Source: Bacillota bacterium
GTDB lineage: Bacteria > Bacillota_A > Clostridia > Lachnospirales > Lachnospiraceae
NCBI GenBank assembly: GCA_023443625.1
Contig: JAEZTQ010000093.1
Coordinates: 124,001 to 188,000 of the forward strand
Reading direction: 5' to 3'
DNA: 64,000 nucleotides
This document shows, piece after piece, positions 54,783 through 64,000 of this stretch. The notes under the pieces are model-generated. The model was not told the DNA's origin. It ran no database searches and saw nothing but the letters and a program-made list of their open reading frames with translations. The translations under genes and the position numbers were made by a program. Position 1 is the stretch's first letter, and each line of letters starts with the position of its first letter.

Positions 54783-55078
54783 TCTTCAATGGTGAGGACA
54801 TCCGTAAATCCCGTTACCTCAAAGACCTCAAGAATGGTTTCATTCACATGGCGAACTACCATTTTGCCCTGCTTATTCATTACCTTCTGGGCAGAGAGAA
54901 GAACACGCAAACCTGCAGAGGATATGTACTCCAACTGGGCAAAATCCATAATGAGAGAATCCACACCATCAAGTGAGCTTTTCAGCTCTGCCTCTAATTG
55001 AGGTGCTGTCGTAGTATCTAAACGTCCCACTAATTCCACAGTTAGTTCTGCGGCACTTAAATTCTTATTAATTGTCAT
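54779..55078 (-). CDS. RsbV-like STAS anti-anti-sigma protein
   Basis: The ATG at 55078 (MTINKNLSAAELTVELVGRL) has GGAGG upstream and fits the usual STAS length (99 residues). The motif YISSAGLRVLLSAQK carries the conserved phosphorylatable Ser in SSAG. Such proteins switch partners between a kinase (RsbW) and other targets depending on phosphorylation. No sigma factor gene is present in the window. The possible partners are the RsbW-like domains of the ATPase, phosphatase and MATE proteins in this island. Confidence 0.92.
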   Translation of the reverse strand: MTINKNLSAAELTVELVGRLDTTTAPQLEAELKSSLDGVDSLIMDFAQLEYISSAGLRVLLSAQKVMNKQGKMVVRHVNETILEVFEVTGFTDVLTIEE

Positions 55079-55115
55079 TTTCTTGTCCTCCATATAATTG
55101 TTAAATAAGGTTGTT

Positions 55116-55349
55116 TTACTCATTGAAATTGTATATCGACCATCCACTGTCTGCTGGGTTGCATCCCAGAGCCAGTCCTGCGTAGCCAATATTTTCATCC
55201 ACCGCACAGTGAACATCCCCCGTATAGAGCACGGCTATGTCTGCACTGCGTTTGGTAGCGTTGGTCCTGTCACAGCCAGCCAAGGATAATGAAAGCACCA
55301 CTGCAAGAAGGGTATTTACTATGTAAGATAATTTACCTTTTCGTTTCAT
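55116..55349 (-). pseudogene. Truncated 5'-nucleotidase/metallophosphatase lipoprotein
   Basis: The 77-residue frame has a lipoprotein signal ending LSLAGC (Cys 26) and then IAVLYTGDVHCAVDENIGYA, the first strand and metal motif of UshA-type 5'-nucleotidases, which normally have 500 or more residues. The sequence stops soon after. It is a gene end left behind by a deletion; the short lipopeptide could still be made. Confidence 0.75.
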
Positions 55350-55392
55350 TATTTTGTTACACCATTCGTAAATCTGTATTATACAACCACGC

Positions 55393-56184
55393 CTATGATT
55401 GGGATTTCACCACAATCAGGCACATATCCCCCATATGGTCTTCGGGAAAGAAGTCGTAGAAGGTAAAGTTGCAGATGAAGCGATCCGCACTGACCACAAC
55501 ATAGCCATCCTGATTATGGTCGGAAGTATCGAAGGGGTCAGCCATAATTAGTACGTCATCGCCCTCATGGGCAGTACCCATGGTGTCATATCCGATGACT
55601 ACTTCCCAATGTCCTCCCCAATCATTCCATCCCACCAGCACTGGGTATCCGGCCTTAATCTGTTCTCTAAAGAATCCCTTGTTGATGTTGTCCAAATTAT
55701 CTTGATAATCATAGGTGGTCACCAGATCGAAGCCACCTACACCCCTTAAAATCTCAATCATCTGATCGATGCAGGTACCAATATGCTTTTCTGAGTGGTC
55801 ACTACATAGTGCAGCCAAGCTCTCCTCATTCCAATCACCTAAGACTCCATAATGCTCCAGTACCATCATGATGGAAGCCGGACCGCAAGACCACCAGGCG
55901 CTTTGCTGAAGGGTCTTGAACCCAGGTATGATGTACAGTGAATCACTGGATTTAATGTTGTAGAAATCTAGATTGTAAAAGTAGGGAGAATCGGCATGGT
56001 CACCCACTCTATCCCAAATATCAGCACCTTGATCCTCTAGCGGATTGGAGTTGGGGATCTTCATTTCATTCTCAAAATTGCCTGCGGAGAACGCTGGATA
56101 TACAGTCATCACCAATAGGCAGCAGACTCCACACAATAAAAGACTCCCACAAAGTGCCACCCAAAGAGATATCTTTTTTTTCAT
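55393..56184 (-). CDS. Membrane-anchored C39-like cysteine peptidase
   Basis: The 263-residue protein has an N-terminal membrane or signal segment (about 5-33) and an extracytoplasmic domain with QQSAWWSCGPASIMMVLEHY (candidate Cys), GGHWEVVIGYD (His) and IMADPFD (Asp), the order seen in C39-type peptidases. It lies at the head of the operon that holds the STAS, MATE, phosphatase and exporter genes. It might trim exported peptides outside the cell. Some relatives are not active, so activity is not certain. Confidence 0.82.
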   Translation of the reverse strand: MKKKISLWVALCGSLLLCGVCCLLVMTVYPAFSAGNFENEMKIPNSNPLEDQGADIWDRVGDHADSPYFYNLDFYNIKSSDSLYIIPGFKTLQQSAWWSCGPASIMMVLEHYGVLGDWNEESLAALCSDHSEKHIGTCIDQMIEILRGVGGFDLVTTYDYQDNLDNINKGFFREQIKAGYPVLVGWNDWGGHWEVVIGYDTMGTAHEGDDVLIMADPFDTSDHNQDGYVVVSADRFICNFTFYDFFPEDHMGDMCLIVVKSQS

Positions 56185-56413
56185 TCAAACTCTCCTCTTA
56201 ATCCTAGTGTGGTATATACAAATGTTAGCTTCAACCAAAGTTGCCTAATCAACTCTCGATTCAAAGGCAGGGCATGTCCTCTGTTTGGAGAGGGCATACC
56301 CTGCGCAGTTGTTGGCAGCCAGGTTATCATAAGATCTAAAACACCTTATATCCTATGATTTTACGTTCCTGATGTTCACCAGGTTTGCCCTTGGCTCATT
56401 TATGTTTTGTTAA

Positions 56414-59400
56414 TTACTTGGTTTTTCTTACGCCCTTATCATCTACCTCGAACTCATCAATCTTAGTATTTCTGGCAAGGGAGCCGTCGGCGTTAAAGTA
56501 ATACCACTTGTCATCGATCTGGAACCACTGACCGGAAACCATATTACCGTTGGTATCAAAGTAATAGGTCTTGCTGTCACTCTTCTCACCCATATCCCAG
56601 AAGCCAACTACCATCTGATTACCGGAGTAATACCGCATATTTCCGGTGTTATCTTTGACCCAGCCGGTTTTCAGAGAGCCATCAGTGTTAAAGAAATATT
56701 TCACCCCATCTATGTTCTTTGTCTCGGTGACGAACTTGCCATTTTCGTAGTACATCCACATGCCAGAGTCATTCATCCTCCAGCCCTGCATGGTGCCACT
56801 TGAGATCGTCAACTCTAGGAAGCGACGTAGTACTGCCGAGGCCTCAGCACGAGTGACTATCCCCTGGGGATCAAAGAGATTCCCAGCTTTACTGCTAATT
56901 ACACCTGCCATCTGCATTTGCTTCACGGCTTCCTTAGCATAATCGCTGATTTTATCGCTGTCTGCAAAGTTGTTTTCCTCATAAACCTTTGGCAATGTTA
57001 TTCCGCTGACTTTGGCGTAGTTTTGCAGGATAACAGCCATTTCCTCACGGGTAATGGGTTGATCCGGGAGAATTTCTCCATTGTCGGTGTCGTTTATGAT
57101 GGTGTTTTTACTTGCCCATTCAAAGTATCCGGCGAACATTTCTCTTGTCATGGCTGTGTTCGGGCTAAATCTTGCGGGAGAAGTGCTGCTGATTAAACCA
57201 CGGCTTACCACAAACTGGATATCTTCCTTTGCCCAGTGGCTTTCAATATCATTGAATGCGGTATTGATTTGCTTGTAGCCAATGCCGTAGGTGGATAAGT
57301 GATTGGTTCTAAAGCGAAGTACCTTGTTTACACTGTCATAGACTGAGTTTATGAGCCAGTGTACCTTGCCCTTGCCGTCCACATAGACAGCCTGTATATT
57401 CCCTGCTCTTTCCTTTGTACCAAGGGTGTAGGGAATGGTTATGGAGATACTACCTGTTCCAAAGCTCTGTATCTGTTTTCCTTTGCCGTAGTTCACCTTG
57501 AGGTCAAATACAGGGCGGCTACCAATGGCTTTTTTCGCATTATTAGTTAACTTACCGTTGTCCATAAGGGTAGCTGTAATACTTACATCAGAATCTGCTT
57601 GCTTGTTGATTTCCTGTATGGTGGCCAAATCCATATCAATTCTAATGTTAGGAGTTTCCACCACAAAGTTAAGGATTTTCTTCGCAATGATGGCATCCTG
57701 CACTTTCTTTGGCAGATTAATGGTAATATTAGTACCGGTCATGTTGCCGGTGTCTACCTGTAATACCACAGTGATGCCATTTTCCTCATTCCCATTTTTC
57801 TTGGCATCCGCCAATGCCTTGTCAAAGGCCTCGGTCACCTTTTTTACAGTGACATCCACTGTAATGTTACCACTTTTGTCCACTTTGCCAGAGAGCTTGA
57901 TTTCTCCCTGTGTGGGGGAATTAGGCTTGTCTGGCGCGGGTGGCGTAGGTGTAACGGTGACGGAGCTTTCGTTGTCTGAGGAGCTTCCACCCGGAGTTGG
58001 AGCAGGGGTATCGGAACCGCCGCCATCACCACCAGTTGGTGTGTATGGAGTAATCTCAATATATTTGTAGTCATTGATATTTTTTGCCAGCACTTCATCT
58101 GTCACATAGCTTGCATCACCGCCGTTGTTTCCGGCGTTGTTTCTGTGGGAATAACGGCTGTCAAAGGTTGGAGCTGAGCTCATGGCCTTGGATATGCCGG
58201 CCTCACCGCTGTCGACTTCCACTTTGCCACCATTGATGATGATATTATTACTGGAGATACCGAAGCTTCCGTCGGTTGCTGAACCTCCGGAGGCCTCCAA
58301 GGTGGCGCCGTCATTAATGATGACTTTACCAGTAAGGATACCGCAGCTTTCATCGACTGCAGAACCGCCAATGGCAGTCACACTACCGTAAACTTCCAGG
58401 TTACTAGATTCATTTGCAAAATGTATACCGTAGCTGACCTCACCTGTTTTACCACCGGTGGCTGTTAGGCTGCTGCCGCTGTTAACAGTAAGGCTGGCAT
58501 CGTCACCACCAAGATACACGCCGTAACTTGCCCGGTCCGATTCTGCCCCTTCAGCTGTGACACTTCCATCGCCTTTCATTGTCAGGTTACCGTCGTGAAT
58601 GCATATCCCAAAACTGCCAGAAGAGCTGCCAGCAACAGGTGCACCGGCAGCAATCAGTTCACCGCCTTCAACCATCAGGTCGCCATTCTCAATGTGTATC
58701 CCGTAGCTATCGCCATGATCCCCTTCGGTTACCGATCCTCCGCCAACCACAAGTTTGCTGTCACCAAAAATGGTGAGATTGCCAGAGACATAGATTCCGG
58801 CACCGTCATTGCCTACAAGAGGGCCTTGTACAAAGATGCTGTTATGCTCTCCTAACCGCTCTAGCTTCAGTTCACCGATGGCGTAAATACCGTACTTATT
58901 GCCTTTCGTATCTGTATAAGCCTCTGAGATCATTGCGTTATTAAGGGTAAGGATGTTTTCGCCTGGGTCATAGGTGACGATTCCTGTAATACCTTCGCCT
59001 TTTATTCCGTCCTTATTCTCACTGGTCACCCGCTGGCCGCCTACCCAGACGTCATAGCTGGTGACAGGCTCGATCTGGACATATCTGTAGCCGTCGATAC
59101 CACTTGTGAGCTCTTCGTCTGTCACAACGATTGCATCGCTGCCGTTGGTTCCAGCGTTGTTTTGGTGGGTATAGCCGCTGCCAAAGGTGGGAGCCGAAAA
59201 CATGGCTTTGGATATGTCCGCCTCACCGCTGGCAACTTCCACAGTGCCGCCATTGATGGCGATATGGTTGCTAGAGATGCCATAGCTATTGCTGGCGGCA
59301 TAACCACCGGAGGCTTCCAAAGTGGCGCTGCCGTTAACGGTGACTGTCTCAACAAGGATACCACAGCTTGTGCCGTAGGAAGAACCACCGTAGGCAGAAC

Positions 59401-62400
59401 CGCCAATGGCAGTCACACTACCCCCGTTAACTGTTAGTTGGGTAGATAATCCCTCAAAATATATACCATAACTGAAACCAGCCGTTGTACCGCTGGCGCC
59501 GGTCGCTCTTAGGCTGCTGCCGCTTTCCACGGTCAGGCTGGCATTTTCACCGCCAAGATACACTCCATAGCTTAAAGGATTCCTATCTTCCACGGAAGCG
59601 ATCACACTGCCTTCATCTTTAATGGTCAGATTACCGTCGTGAACACATATCCCATAGCTGCTAGAAAATCTACCTGCAACAGCACCAGCGGCAATTAATT
59701 CACCGCCCTTAACGGTCAGGTCGCCATCCTCAATGTGTATCCCGTAACTATCGCCATAATCCCCTTCGGTTATCTGTCCGCCGGTGACCACCAGACTGCC
59801 GTCGCCAGAGATGGTGAGATTACCAGAGACATAGATTCCGGCACCGTTTTTGTCTGCATCAGGGCTTGGTATAACGATGTTGCTATTGCCTATCCGCACC
59901 AGATTCAGGTCGCCCATGGCATAAATACCGTACTTATTTCCATCATCTATATATGCGGTGTCTGTGATGCTGACATTATTAAGGGTAAGGGTGTTTTCAC
60001 CTGGGTCGTAGGTGACGATTCCTGTAATGCATTCACAAGTGATATTGTCCATATTCTCACTGGTCACACGCACGTCGCCTACCCAGACGTCATATTTGGT
60101 GACAGGTACGATCTCGACATATTTGTAGTTGTCGATACCCGCTGCCAGCTCTTCGTCTGTCACAGGTCGTGCATCACCGCCGTTGGTTCCCGCGTTGTTT
60201 TGGTGCCCATAGCTGCTGCCAAAGGCGGGAGCCGAACTCATGGCTTGGGATCTTTCAGCTACACCGCTGTCCGCTTCCACTTTACCACCATTGATTTTGA
60301 TATTGTTACTGATGATACCGAAGCTTCCGTCGGTCGCAGAACCTCCGGAGGCTTCCAAGGTGGCGCTGCCATTGACAATGACTGTACCAGCAAGGATACC
60401 GCAGCTTTCATCGACTGAAGAACCGCCCATGGCAGTCACACTACCGCTAACTGTCAGTTCGGAATTTTCCTTTGCAAAATGTATACCGTAGCTGACCTCA
60501 TCTGTTTCACCACCAGTCGCTTTTAGGCTGCTGCCGCTGCCAACATTCAGGCTGGCATCGTCACCACCAAGATACACACCGTAACTTGCACGGTCCGATT
60601 TTGCCCCTATAGCTGTGACACTTCCATTGTTAGAAATGCTCATGTCACCGTTGTTAATGCATATCCCATAGCTGAACGAGGCGTTGCCGGTAACAGGTGC
60701 ACCGGCAGCAATCAATTCACCGCCTTCAACGTACAGGTTGCCATTTTCAACGTGTATCCCGTAGCTATCTCCATGGTCCCCTGTGGGTGCTCCTCCGGTC
60801 ACCTCAAGTCTTCCGGTACCTTCGATAGTAAGATGGCCGTTAGCATAGATTCCAGTAACGTCATTCTCACCTATCCGCATCAGCTCCAGTCTGTTGTTGG
60901 CGTAAATACCGTACTTATTGCCCTCTTTATCTGTATATGCTTCTGTTATCTTAGCGCCATTAAGGGTAATGTAATTAAAACTTGATGAGTAGGTGATGTG
61001 TCCTTCAATACCTTCGCCAGTTATACTTGTTCTATTATTACTGGTCACCTGTTCCTTGCCTACCCAGATACCATATTCTTTGTAAGGCTCAATCGTAACA
61101 TACTGGTAGCCGCTGTAATTGTCCACATTTTTTAAATCGTTGTAATTGCTTCCAGCGTAGTATGTGGGCTTATAATCACCAAAGGTGGGCGCCTTGTTTA
61201 TGGCTTGGGATTCACTGGATTCACTAGCTTCGCTGTCACTAATAGCTTTCACTGTGCCACCATTGATTGTGATATCATTTGTGAAAATGCCGTAGCTTAA
61301 GTCGGTCGCTGATTTGCCCTCGGCAGACACATTGCCATTGATTGTGATATCATTTGTGTAGATGCCGCAGCTCTTCTTGTTTGCAAAATTGCTGTCAGCA
61401 GACACATAGGTATATCCATCTCCTTTTATGTCAATACTTCCATATGTTAAAATTCCATAGCTATCAGTATCCGCTTTACCGCCGCTGGCTGAAAGCGAAC
61501 AACTATTGTTAACCGTCAGTGTAGTATTTAAACCTTTTAAAAAGATACCGCAGCTCATGTTGGTCGCATAAGAACCCCTAGCCCACATATGATTATTATC
61601 AATAATATTAAGTTTGGCTCCATCACCTTCTAAAAAAATGCCATAGCTCTCCGCTGAAGTACCGCCTCTTGCATTCACCCAGGCCCATTGGTGATTAACA
61701 GTCAGAATGGCATTTTCAGCAGGAAGAGACAAGCCATGGCTTGCATCCCTCGCCGTACCCCCATCGGCTGACACACTCGTTTTCAGGGTTAAGTTATTGC
61801 CAACTCTTATCCCGTAGCTGGAGCCATTACTCGCTTCTCCACTGTATACATCCAAATCACCACTGCCGGAGATAGTGAGATTGCCTGTGACATAGATCCC
61901 CGCACTGTCACCCACCTGGTTATTTAGGCTTCTGCCGTCAACTAAGCTATCTTCGTTATTTAAATCTGTTAAATTAATATTTAGGTTGCCGGTGGAGTAA
62001 ATACCGTACCTATTGCCATCTATATCACATGCCCCTGTGATCTTTGCACCATCAAGGGTAAGGGTGCTGGAGGATGGGTTGTAGATGACGGTTCCTGTAA
62101 TAGCTGAACCGGTTACACTATTCATATTGTCACTGGTCACCTCCACGCCGCCTACCCATACTCCATAGCTAGTGGCGGCCGAGCTGTTAGCTGCTAGCTC
62201 CAAAGAGTAAGCTTCTTCCGTAGCTTCCATGTCCTCGTCTGGGCTTCCGGTATCCTGAAGGGATTCCTCATCCGAGCTTCCAGTACCTTGAACAGATTCC
62301 TCGTCTGGACTTCCAGTATCCTGAAGGGATTCCTCGTCCGGGCTTTCGGTATCCTGAATAGATTCCTCGTCCGGGCTTCCAGTATCCTGAAGGGATTCCT

Positions 62401-62536
62401 CACCAGCAATCACGTCTGTTCCCGTGTTGGTCAGGGTTTCCATGGTCGTATGCATTTCTTCCGCCGTTGCCGAAACTGGCAGCATGGTACACACCATGCA
62501 CAGCACAAGAAATATACTTAGTATTTTTTTTCTCAT
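56414..62536 (-). CDS. Giant SLH-anchored surface protein with four beta-helix-like modules
   Basis: The 2040-residue protein has a signal peptide (about 1-26) and an acidic 11-residue repeat region (about 45-100). Four tandem modules of about 330 residues follow (starting near 124, 486, 815 and 1158), each opening with YxVWVGxxxVTSxN and containing many Gly-rich turns (SYGIHVENGNL, SYGVYLGGDDA). Then come a Pro/Ser linker, a DUF-like beta region (about 1540-1750), three SLH domains (about 1755-1925, FNDIESHWAKEDIQF and following) and C-terminal choline-binding-type wall repeats (GWVKDNTGNMRYY). SLH domains bind secondary wall polymers. It is probably a large adhesin or S-layer-associated protein. 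AAGGAGGAG precedes the ATG. Confidence 0.9.
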   Translation of the reverse strand: MRKKILSIFLVLCMVCTMLPVSATAEEMHTTMETLTNTGTDVIAGEESLQDTGSPDEESIQDTESPDEESLQDTGSPDEESVQGTGSSDEESLQDTGSPDEDMEATEEAYSLELAANSSAATSYGVWVGGVEVTSDNMNSVTGSAITGTVIYNPSSSTLTLDGAKITGACDIDGNRYGIYSTGNLNINLTDLNNEDSLVDGRSLNNQVGDSAGIYVTGNLTISGSGDLDVYSGEASNGSSYGIRVGNNLTLKTSVSADGGTARDASHGLSLPAENAILTVNHQWAWVNARGGTSAESYGIFLEGDGAKLNIIDNNHMWARGSYATNMSCGIFLKGLNTTLTVNNSCSLSASGGKADTDSYGILTYGSIDIKGDGYTYVSADSNFANKKSCGIYTNDITINGNVSAEGKSATDLSYGIFTNDITINGGTVKAISDSEASESSESQAINKAPTFGDYKPTYYAGSNYNDLKNVDNYSGYQYVTIEPYKEYGIWVGKEQVTSNNRTSITGEGIEGHITYSSSFNYITLNGAKITEAYTDKEGNKYGIYANNRLELMRIGENDVTGIYANGHLTIEGTGRLEVTGGAPTGDHGDSYGIHVENGNLYVEGGELIAAGAPVTGNASFSYGICINNGDMSISNNGSVTAIGAKSDRASYGVYLGGDDASLNVGSGSSLKATGGETDEVSYGIHFAKENSELTVSGSVTAMGGSSVDESCGILAGTVIVNGSATLEASGGSATDGSFGIISNNIKINGGKVEADSGVAERSQAMSSAPAFGSSYGHQNNAGTNGGDARPVTDEELAAGIDNYKYVEIVPVTKYDVWVGDVRVTSENMDNITCECITGIVTYDPGENTLTLNNVSITDTAYIDDGNKYGIYAMGDLNLVRIGNSNIVIPSPDADKNGAGIYVSGNLTISGDGSLVVTGGQITEGDYGDSYGIHIEDGDLTVKGGELIAAGAVAGRFSSSYGICVHDGNLTIKDEGSVIASVEDRNPLSYGVYLGGENASLTVESGSSLRATGASGTTAGFSYGIYFEGLSTQLTVNGGSVTAIGGSAYGGSSYGTSCGILVETVTVNGSATLEASGGYAASNSYGISSNHIAINGGTVEVASGEADISKAMFSAPTFGSGYTHQNNAGTNGSDAIVVTDEELTSGIDGYRYVQIEPVTSYDVWVGGQRVTSENKDGIKGEGITGIVTYDPGENILTLNNAMISEAYTDTKGNKYGIYAIGELKLERLGEHNSIFVQGPLVGNDGAGIYVSGNLTIFGDSKLVVGGGSVTEGDHGDSYGIHIENGDLMVEGGELIAAGAPVAGSSSGSFGICIHDGNLTMKGDGSVTAEGAESDRASYGVYLGGDDASLTVNSGSSLTATGGKTGEVSYGIHFANESSNLEVYGSVTAIGGSAVDESCGILTGKVIINDGATLEASGGSATDGSFGISSNNIIINGGKVEVDSGEAGISKAMSSAPTFDSRYSHRNNAGNNGGDASYVTDEVLAKNINDYKYIEITPYTPTGGDGGGSDTPAPTPGGSSSDNESSVTVTPTPPAPDKPNSPTQGEIKLSGKVDKSGNITVDVTVKKVTEAFDKALADAKKNGNEENGITVVLQVDTGNMTGTNITINLPKKVQDAIIAKKILNFVVETPNIRIDMDLATIQEINKQADSDVSITATLMDNGKLTNNAKKAIGSRPVFDLKVNYGKGKQIQSFGTGSISITIPYTLGTKERAGNIQAVYVDGKGKVHWLINSVYDSVNKVLRFRTNHLSTYGIGYKQINTAFNDIESHWAKEDIQFVVSRGLISSTSPARFSPNTAMTREMFAGYFEWASKNTIINDTDNGEILPDQPITREEMAVILQNYAKVSGITLPKVYEENNFADSDKISDYAKEAVKQMQMAGVISSKAGNLFDPQGIVTRAEASAVLRRFLELTISSGTMQGWRMNDSGMWMYYENGKFVTETKNIDGVKYFFNTDGSLKTGWVKDNTGNMRYYSGNQMVVGFWDMGEKSDSKTYYFDTNGNMVSGQWFQIDDKWYYFNADGSLARNTKIDEFEVDDKGVRKTK
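62231..62401 (-). repeat. 33-bp tandem repeat in the surface protein gene
   Basis: About five 33-bp units encode the 11-residue repeat ESLQDTGSPDE with small changes. The DNA units are nearly identical, so copy number may vary between strains. Confidence 0.88.
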
Positions 62537-62673
62537 GTTCGTACTCCTCCTTAAAAACTTTTGTCTTTTGGGTTAGTTGACTTTACTACTCCTCTACACT
62601 AGTTATAATCTCTCCTCACCCTTCAGCAGAATTGGCAGCGAATACTGGTATAAAGTCAAAATACAGCTTTATG

Positions 62674-63003
62674 TTATATACCTGAATGCTCCTTTCCTAC
62701 TGGGTGAAACCCCAAAATATATGCGGGTATACGGTTCATTGGTCTTTTTAACAGGGCGTTATAGTTCTTTTCCACCTCCCGATATACCATGAGCTTATTC
62801 TCTAATATTTTCTGTGCTGCTGTATCATTTTCACCTCCGCGTTCCTGCATATACAATCTACGATGCATTTGCACCTGCTCGCTGATGATATTAAGACTCT
62901 TCTGCTTTGCAGATAGTTCCTTGAAACTTACAATAAACCACAACGTAACAAATGCTGCCACACACATTCCTGCAATAAACCAACCAAGGGTGGCTGCAGT
63001 CAT
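62674..63003 (-). CDS. Small membrane protein upstream of the giant SLH protein, unknown function
   Basis: The 109-residue protein has one N-terminal membrane helix (about 5-27) and a cytoplasmic helical, probably coiled-coil region (LSAKQKSLNIISEQVQMHRR, later LENKLMVYREVEKNYNALL). It is the first gene after the direct-repeat promoter and the surface protein follows 137 nt later, so the two are probably cotranscribed. A GGGGGG ribosome site precedes the ATG. No family is recognised. Confidence 0.72.
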   Translation of the reverse strand: MTAATLGWFIAGMCVAAFVTLWFIVSFKELSAKQKSLNIISEQVQMHRRLYMQERGGENDTAAQKILENKLMVYREVEKNYNALLKRPMNRIPAYILGFHPVGKEHSGI

Positions 63004-63028
63004 AGAACATCCCCCCTTTTTCTTGTAA

Positions 63029-63116
63029 AATCTATATCAATCGACAATATAATATCAGTTTTATCCCTATATAAACCATTTACCGCACGAATCGTGTCTC
63101 CTACCGCACGAATCGT
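63029..63116 (-). promoter_or_regulatory. Paired direct-repeat regulatory region of the SLH-protein operon
   Basis: Two identical copies of TACCGCACGAATCGT (63081-63095 and 63102-63116) lie 21 bp apart. On the coding strand they are followed by AATGGTTTATAT and TATTATATTGTCGA, which match the corresponding bases at 36770-36857 closely. The spacing suits a dimer of a LytTR-type activator upstream of a weak promoter. Confidence 0.7.
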
Positions 63117-63484
63117 AATTTAGGATTCTTAATGTCCCATCAATTGAAATATTATGAAGCCACTTTTGTATTGGTTGTTTGTTTGAGATAGATGAAGCAA
63201 CTCCTTTCGTTTTCTGCAAAATATTGATGAGCATCACCTCAATAAGTTCTACTACTTCGTCAAGTCTCTGTTGTAATGCGTCTTTTTCTGGCTACACAGG
63301 ATGACCCTGCTCTTTCTACTATCATTAGACGTTTACAAACCGACCATTGTATTTTTATTACCATTCACTAAAGAAACTCAACTACTTCAATATCTCTTTC
63401 TACCGACAAATCATGATATTCATTTTTGCAACGAATTAATGGTTTCGTTACTTCTATGGGGTTGATATAAACTATATTACCTAC
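63117..63484. other. Intergenic region with a possible short gene relic
   Basis: On the minus strand a start-less frame of about 75 codons (DALQQRLDEVVELIEVMLIN, later QPIQKWLHNISIDGTLRIL) runs through 63280-63075 into the direct repeats. Its composition is protein-like but it has no start or ribosome site. The remaining part is AT-rich and empty. Confidence 0.35.
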
Positions 63485-64000
63485 TTATTCATTATTTAAT
63501 CGAATTTCACTGCCAATATAGTAGTCGATAATATTATTTACAAAAATCTGACAAATATATGGATCCAGATGATTGAAGCTATTTGCTTGTATTTCCTCAA
63601 CCGCTTTTAAAGGTGAATTCTTTTTGCTATATGCCTTGGTAGCTGTGATTGCATCAAATGTATCAGCTATTGCTATTATTCTACCGAATAAATTGATTTT
63701 TTCTCCCTTTAACCCCAAGGGATATCCTGTTCCATCCATTCTTTCATGATGGAATAAAACACCTTGTAGCACTTCCGAATCGAATGCGTTGACCCTATCT
63801 AATATTTTATAGCCTATGACCGGATGAGATTTCATCTTCTCCATCTCTTCTAATGTTAATGTTTCAGCCTTATTTAATAGACTATCTTTAATCTTTGCTT
63901 TCCCAATATCATGTAAAAGTCCTGCGCAAACCAGGTTTCCTAATTTAAAATAATCCAAATTCAGCCATTTGCCAATGACAAATGATATGAAAGCTACATT
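63485..64000 (-). CDS. HD-GYP domain phosphodiesterase, partial (5' end outside window)
   Basis: The frame is open to the window edge and about 172 residues are visible. It carries the HD-GYP signature: LLHDIGKAKI, HPVIGYKIL, HHERMDGTGYP and IIAIADTFDAITATKAY. These proteins hydrolyse cyclic di-GMP. Any N-terminal sensor or receiver domain is outside the window. Confidence 0.9.
   Translation of the reverse strand, partial: NVAFISFVIGKWLNLDYFKLGNLVCAGLLHDIGKAKIKDSLLNKAETLTLEEMEKMKSHPVIGYKILDRVNAFDSEVLQGVLFHHERMDGTGYPLGLKGEKINLFGRIIAIADTFDAITATKAYSKKNSPLKAVEEIQANSFNHLDPYICQIFVNNIIDYYIGSEIRLNNE

Noticed and set aside
59735..60418. 227-residue plus-strand frame opposite the SLH surface protein
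   Set aside because: It lies wholly inside a repeat module of the real gene, and similar shadows recur in the other modules.

Overview
The window looks like a low-GC, spore-forming anaerobic Firmicute of the Lachnospiraceae / Clostridium cluster XIVa type. This is inferred from AT-rich intergenic DNA, strong AGGAGG ribosome binding sites, a CotA-like spore laccase, a LysM/SleB-type cortex hydrolase, YesM/YesN two-component proteins, MBOAT/DHHW/DUF4358 neighbours and Nif11-type peptide leaders. Most genes lie on the minus strand.

Layout 1-30 kb (core-like and small accessory genes). A partial BspA-like leucine-rich-repeat surface protein (1-1412) is followed by a fucosylated-glycan locus: GH95 glycosidase, YesM-type kinase, two CUT1 permeases and a lipoprotein binding protein, with the YesN-type AraC response regulator divergent (1676-10994). 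Next come a lipoprotein/MBOAT/DHHW surface O-acylation operon (11897-15394), a MATE exporter behind a strong promoter and a leader that ends in an intrinsic terminator (15443-16944), a gutted aminotransferase pseudogene, wall hydrolases, small lipoproteins, a 5'-truncated histidine kinase, tRNA-Val and tRNA-Ala, a multicopper oxidase, and an AraC/effector-domain regulator beside an unknown 409-residue protein.

Layout 30-64 kb (accessory island). Three beta-helix-like surface or lipoproteins flank a RiPP island at about 37.1-56.2 kb. The island holds a fused amino-acid binding-protein/permease with its ATPase, two radical SAM-SPASM maturases, eight intact precursor peptides plus one leader-deleted relic, a paired NHLM-type exporter (one half with a C39 peptidase), a short HlyD-like protein, an RsbU-type phosphatase, a MATE protein with an RsbW-like tail, an RsbV-like STAS protein and a membrane-anchored C39-like peptidase. 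Seven of the eight precursors share a leader ending in a double-glycine-type site, then a Cys, then a core shaped like a zinc ribbon (CxxC...CxxC). The maturases probably modify these cores, and the C39 exporter probably removes the leader during export.

The most unusual features are: (i) a multi-copy RiPP family with zinc-ribbon-like cores; (ii) RsbW/HATPase-type domains on the C-termini of three island proteins (an ABC ATPase, the phosphatase and a MATE transporter) next to an RsbV homologue, which suggests partner-switching control of transport; and (iii) nearly identical promoter regions with paired 15-bp direct repeats at 21-bp spacing upstream of the two giant surface-protein loci, which suggests a shared LytTR-like regulator not encoded here. 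Many relics (a MITE-like element, a 52-bp duplicated gene end, a duplicated maturase tail, a truncated 5'-nucleotidase) show that the island has been rearranged repeatedly.
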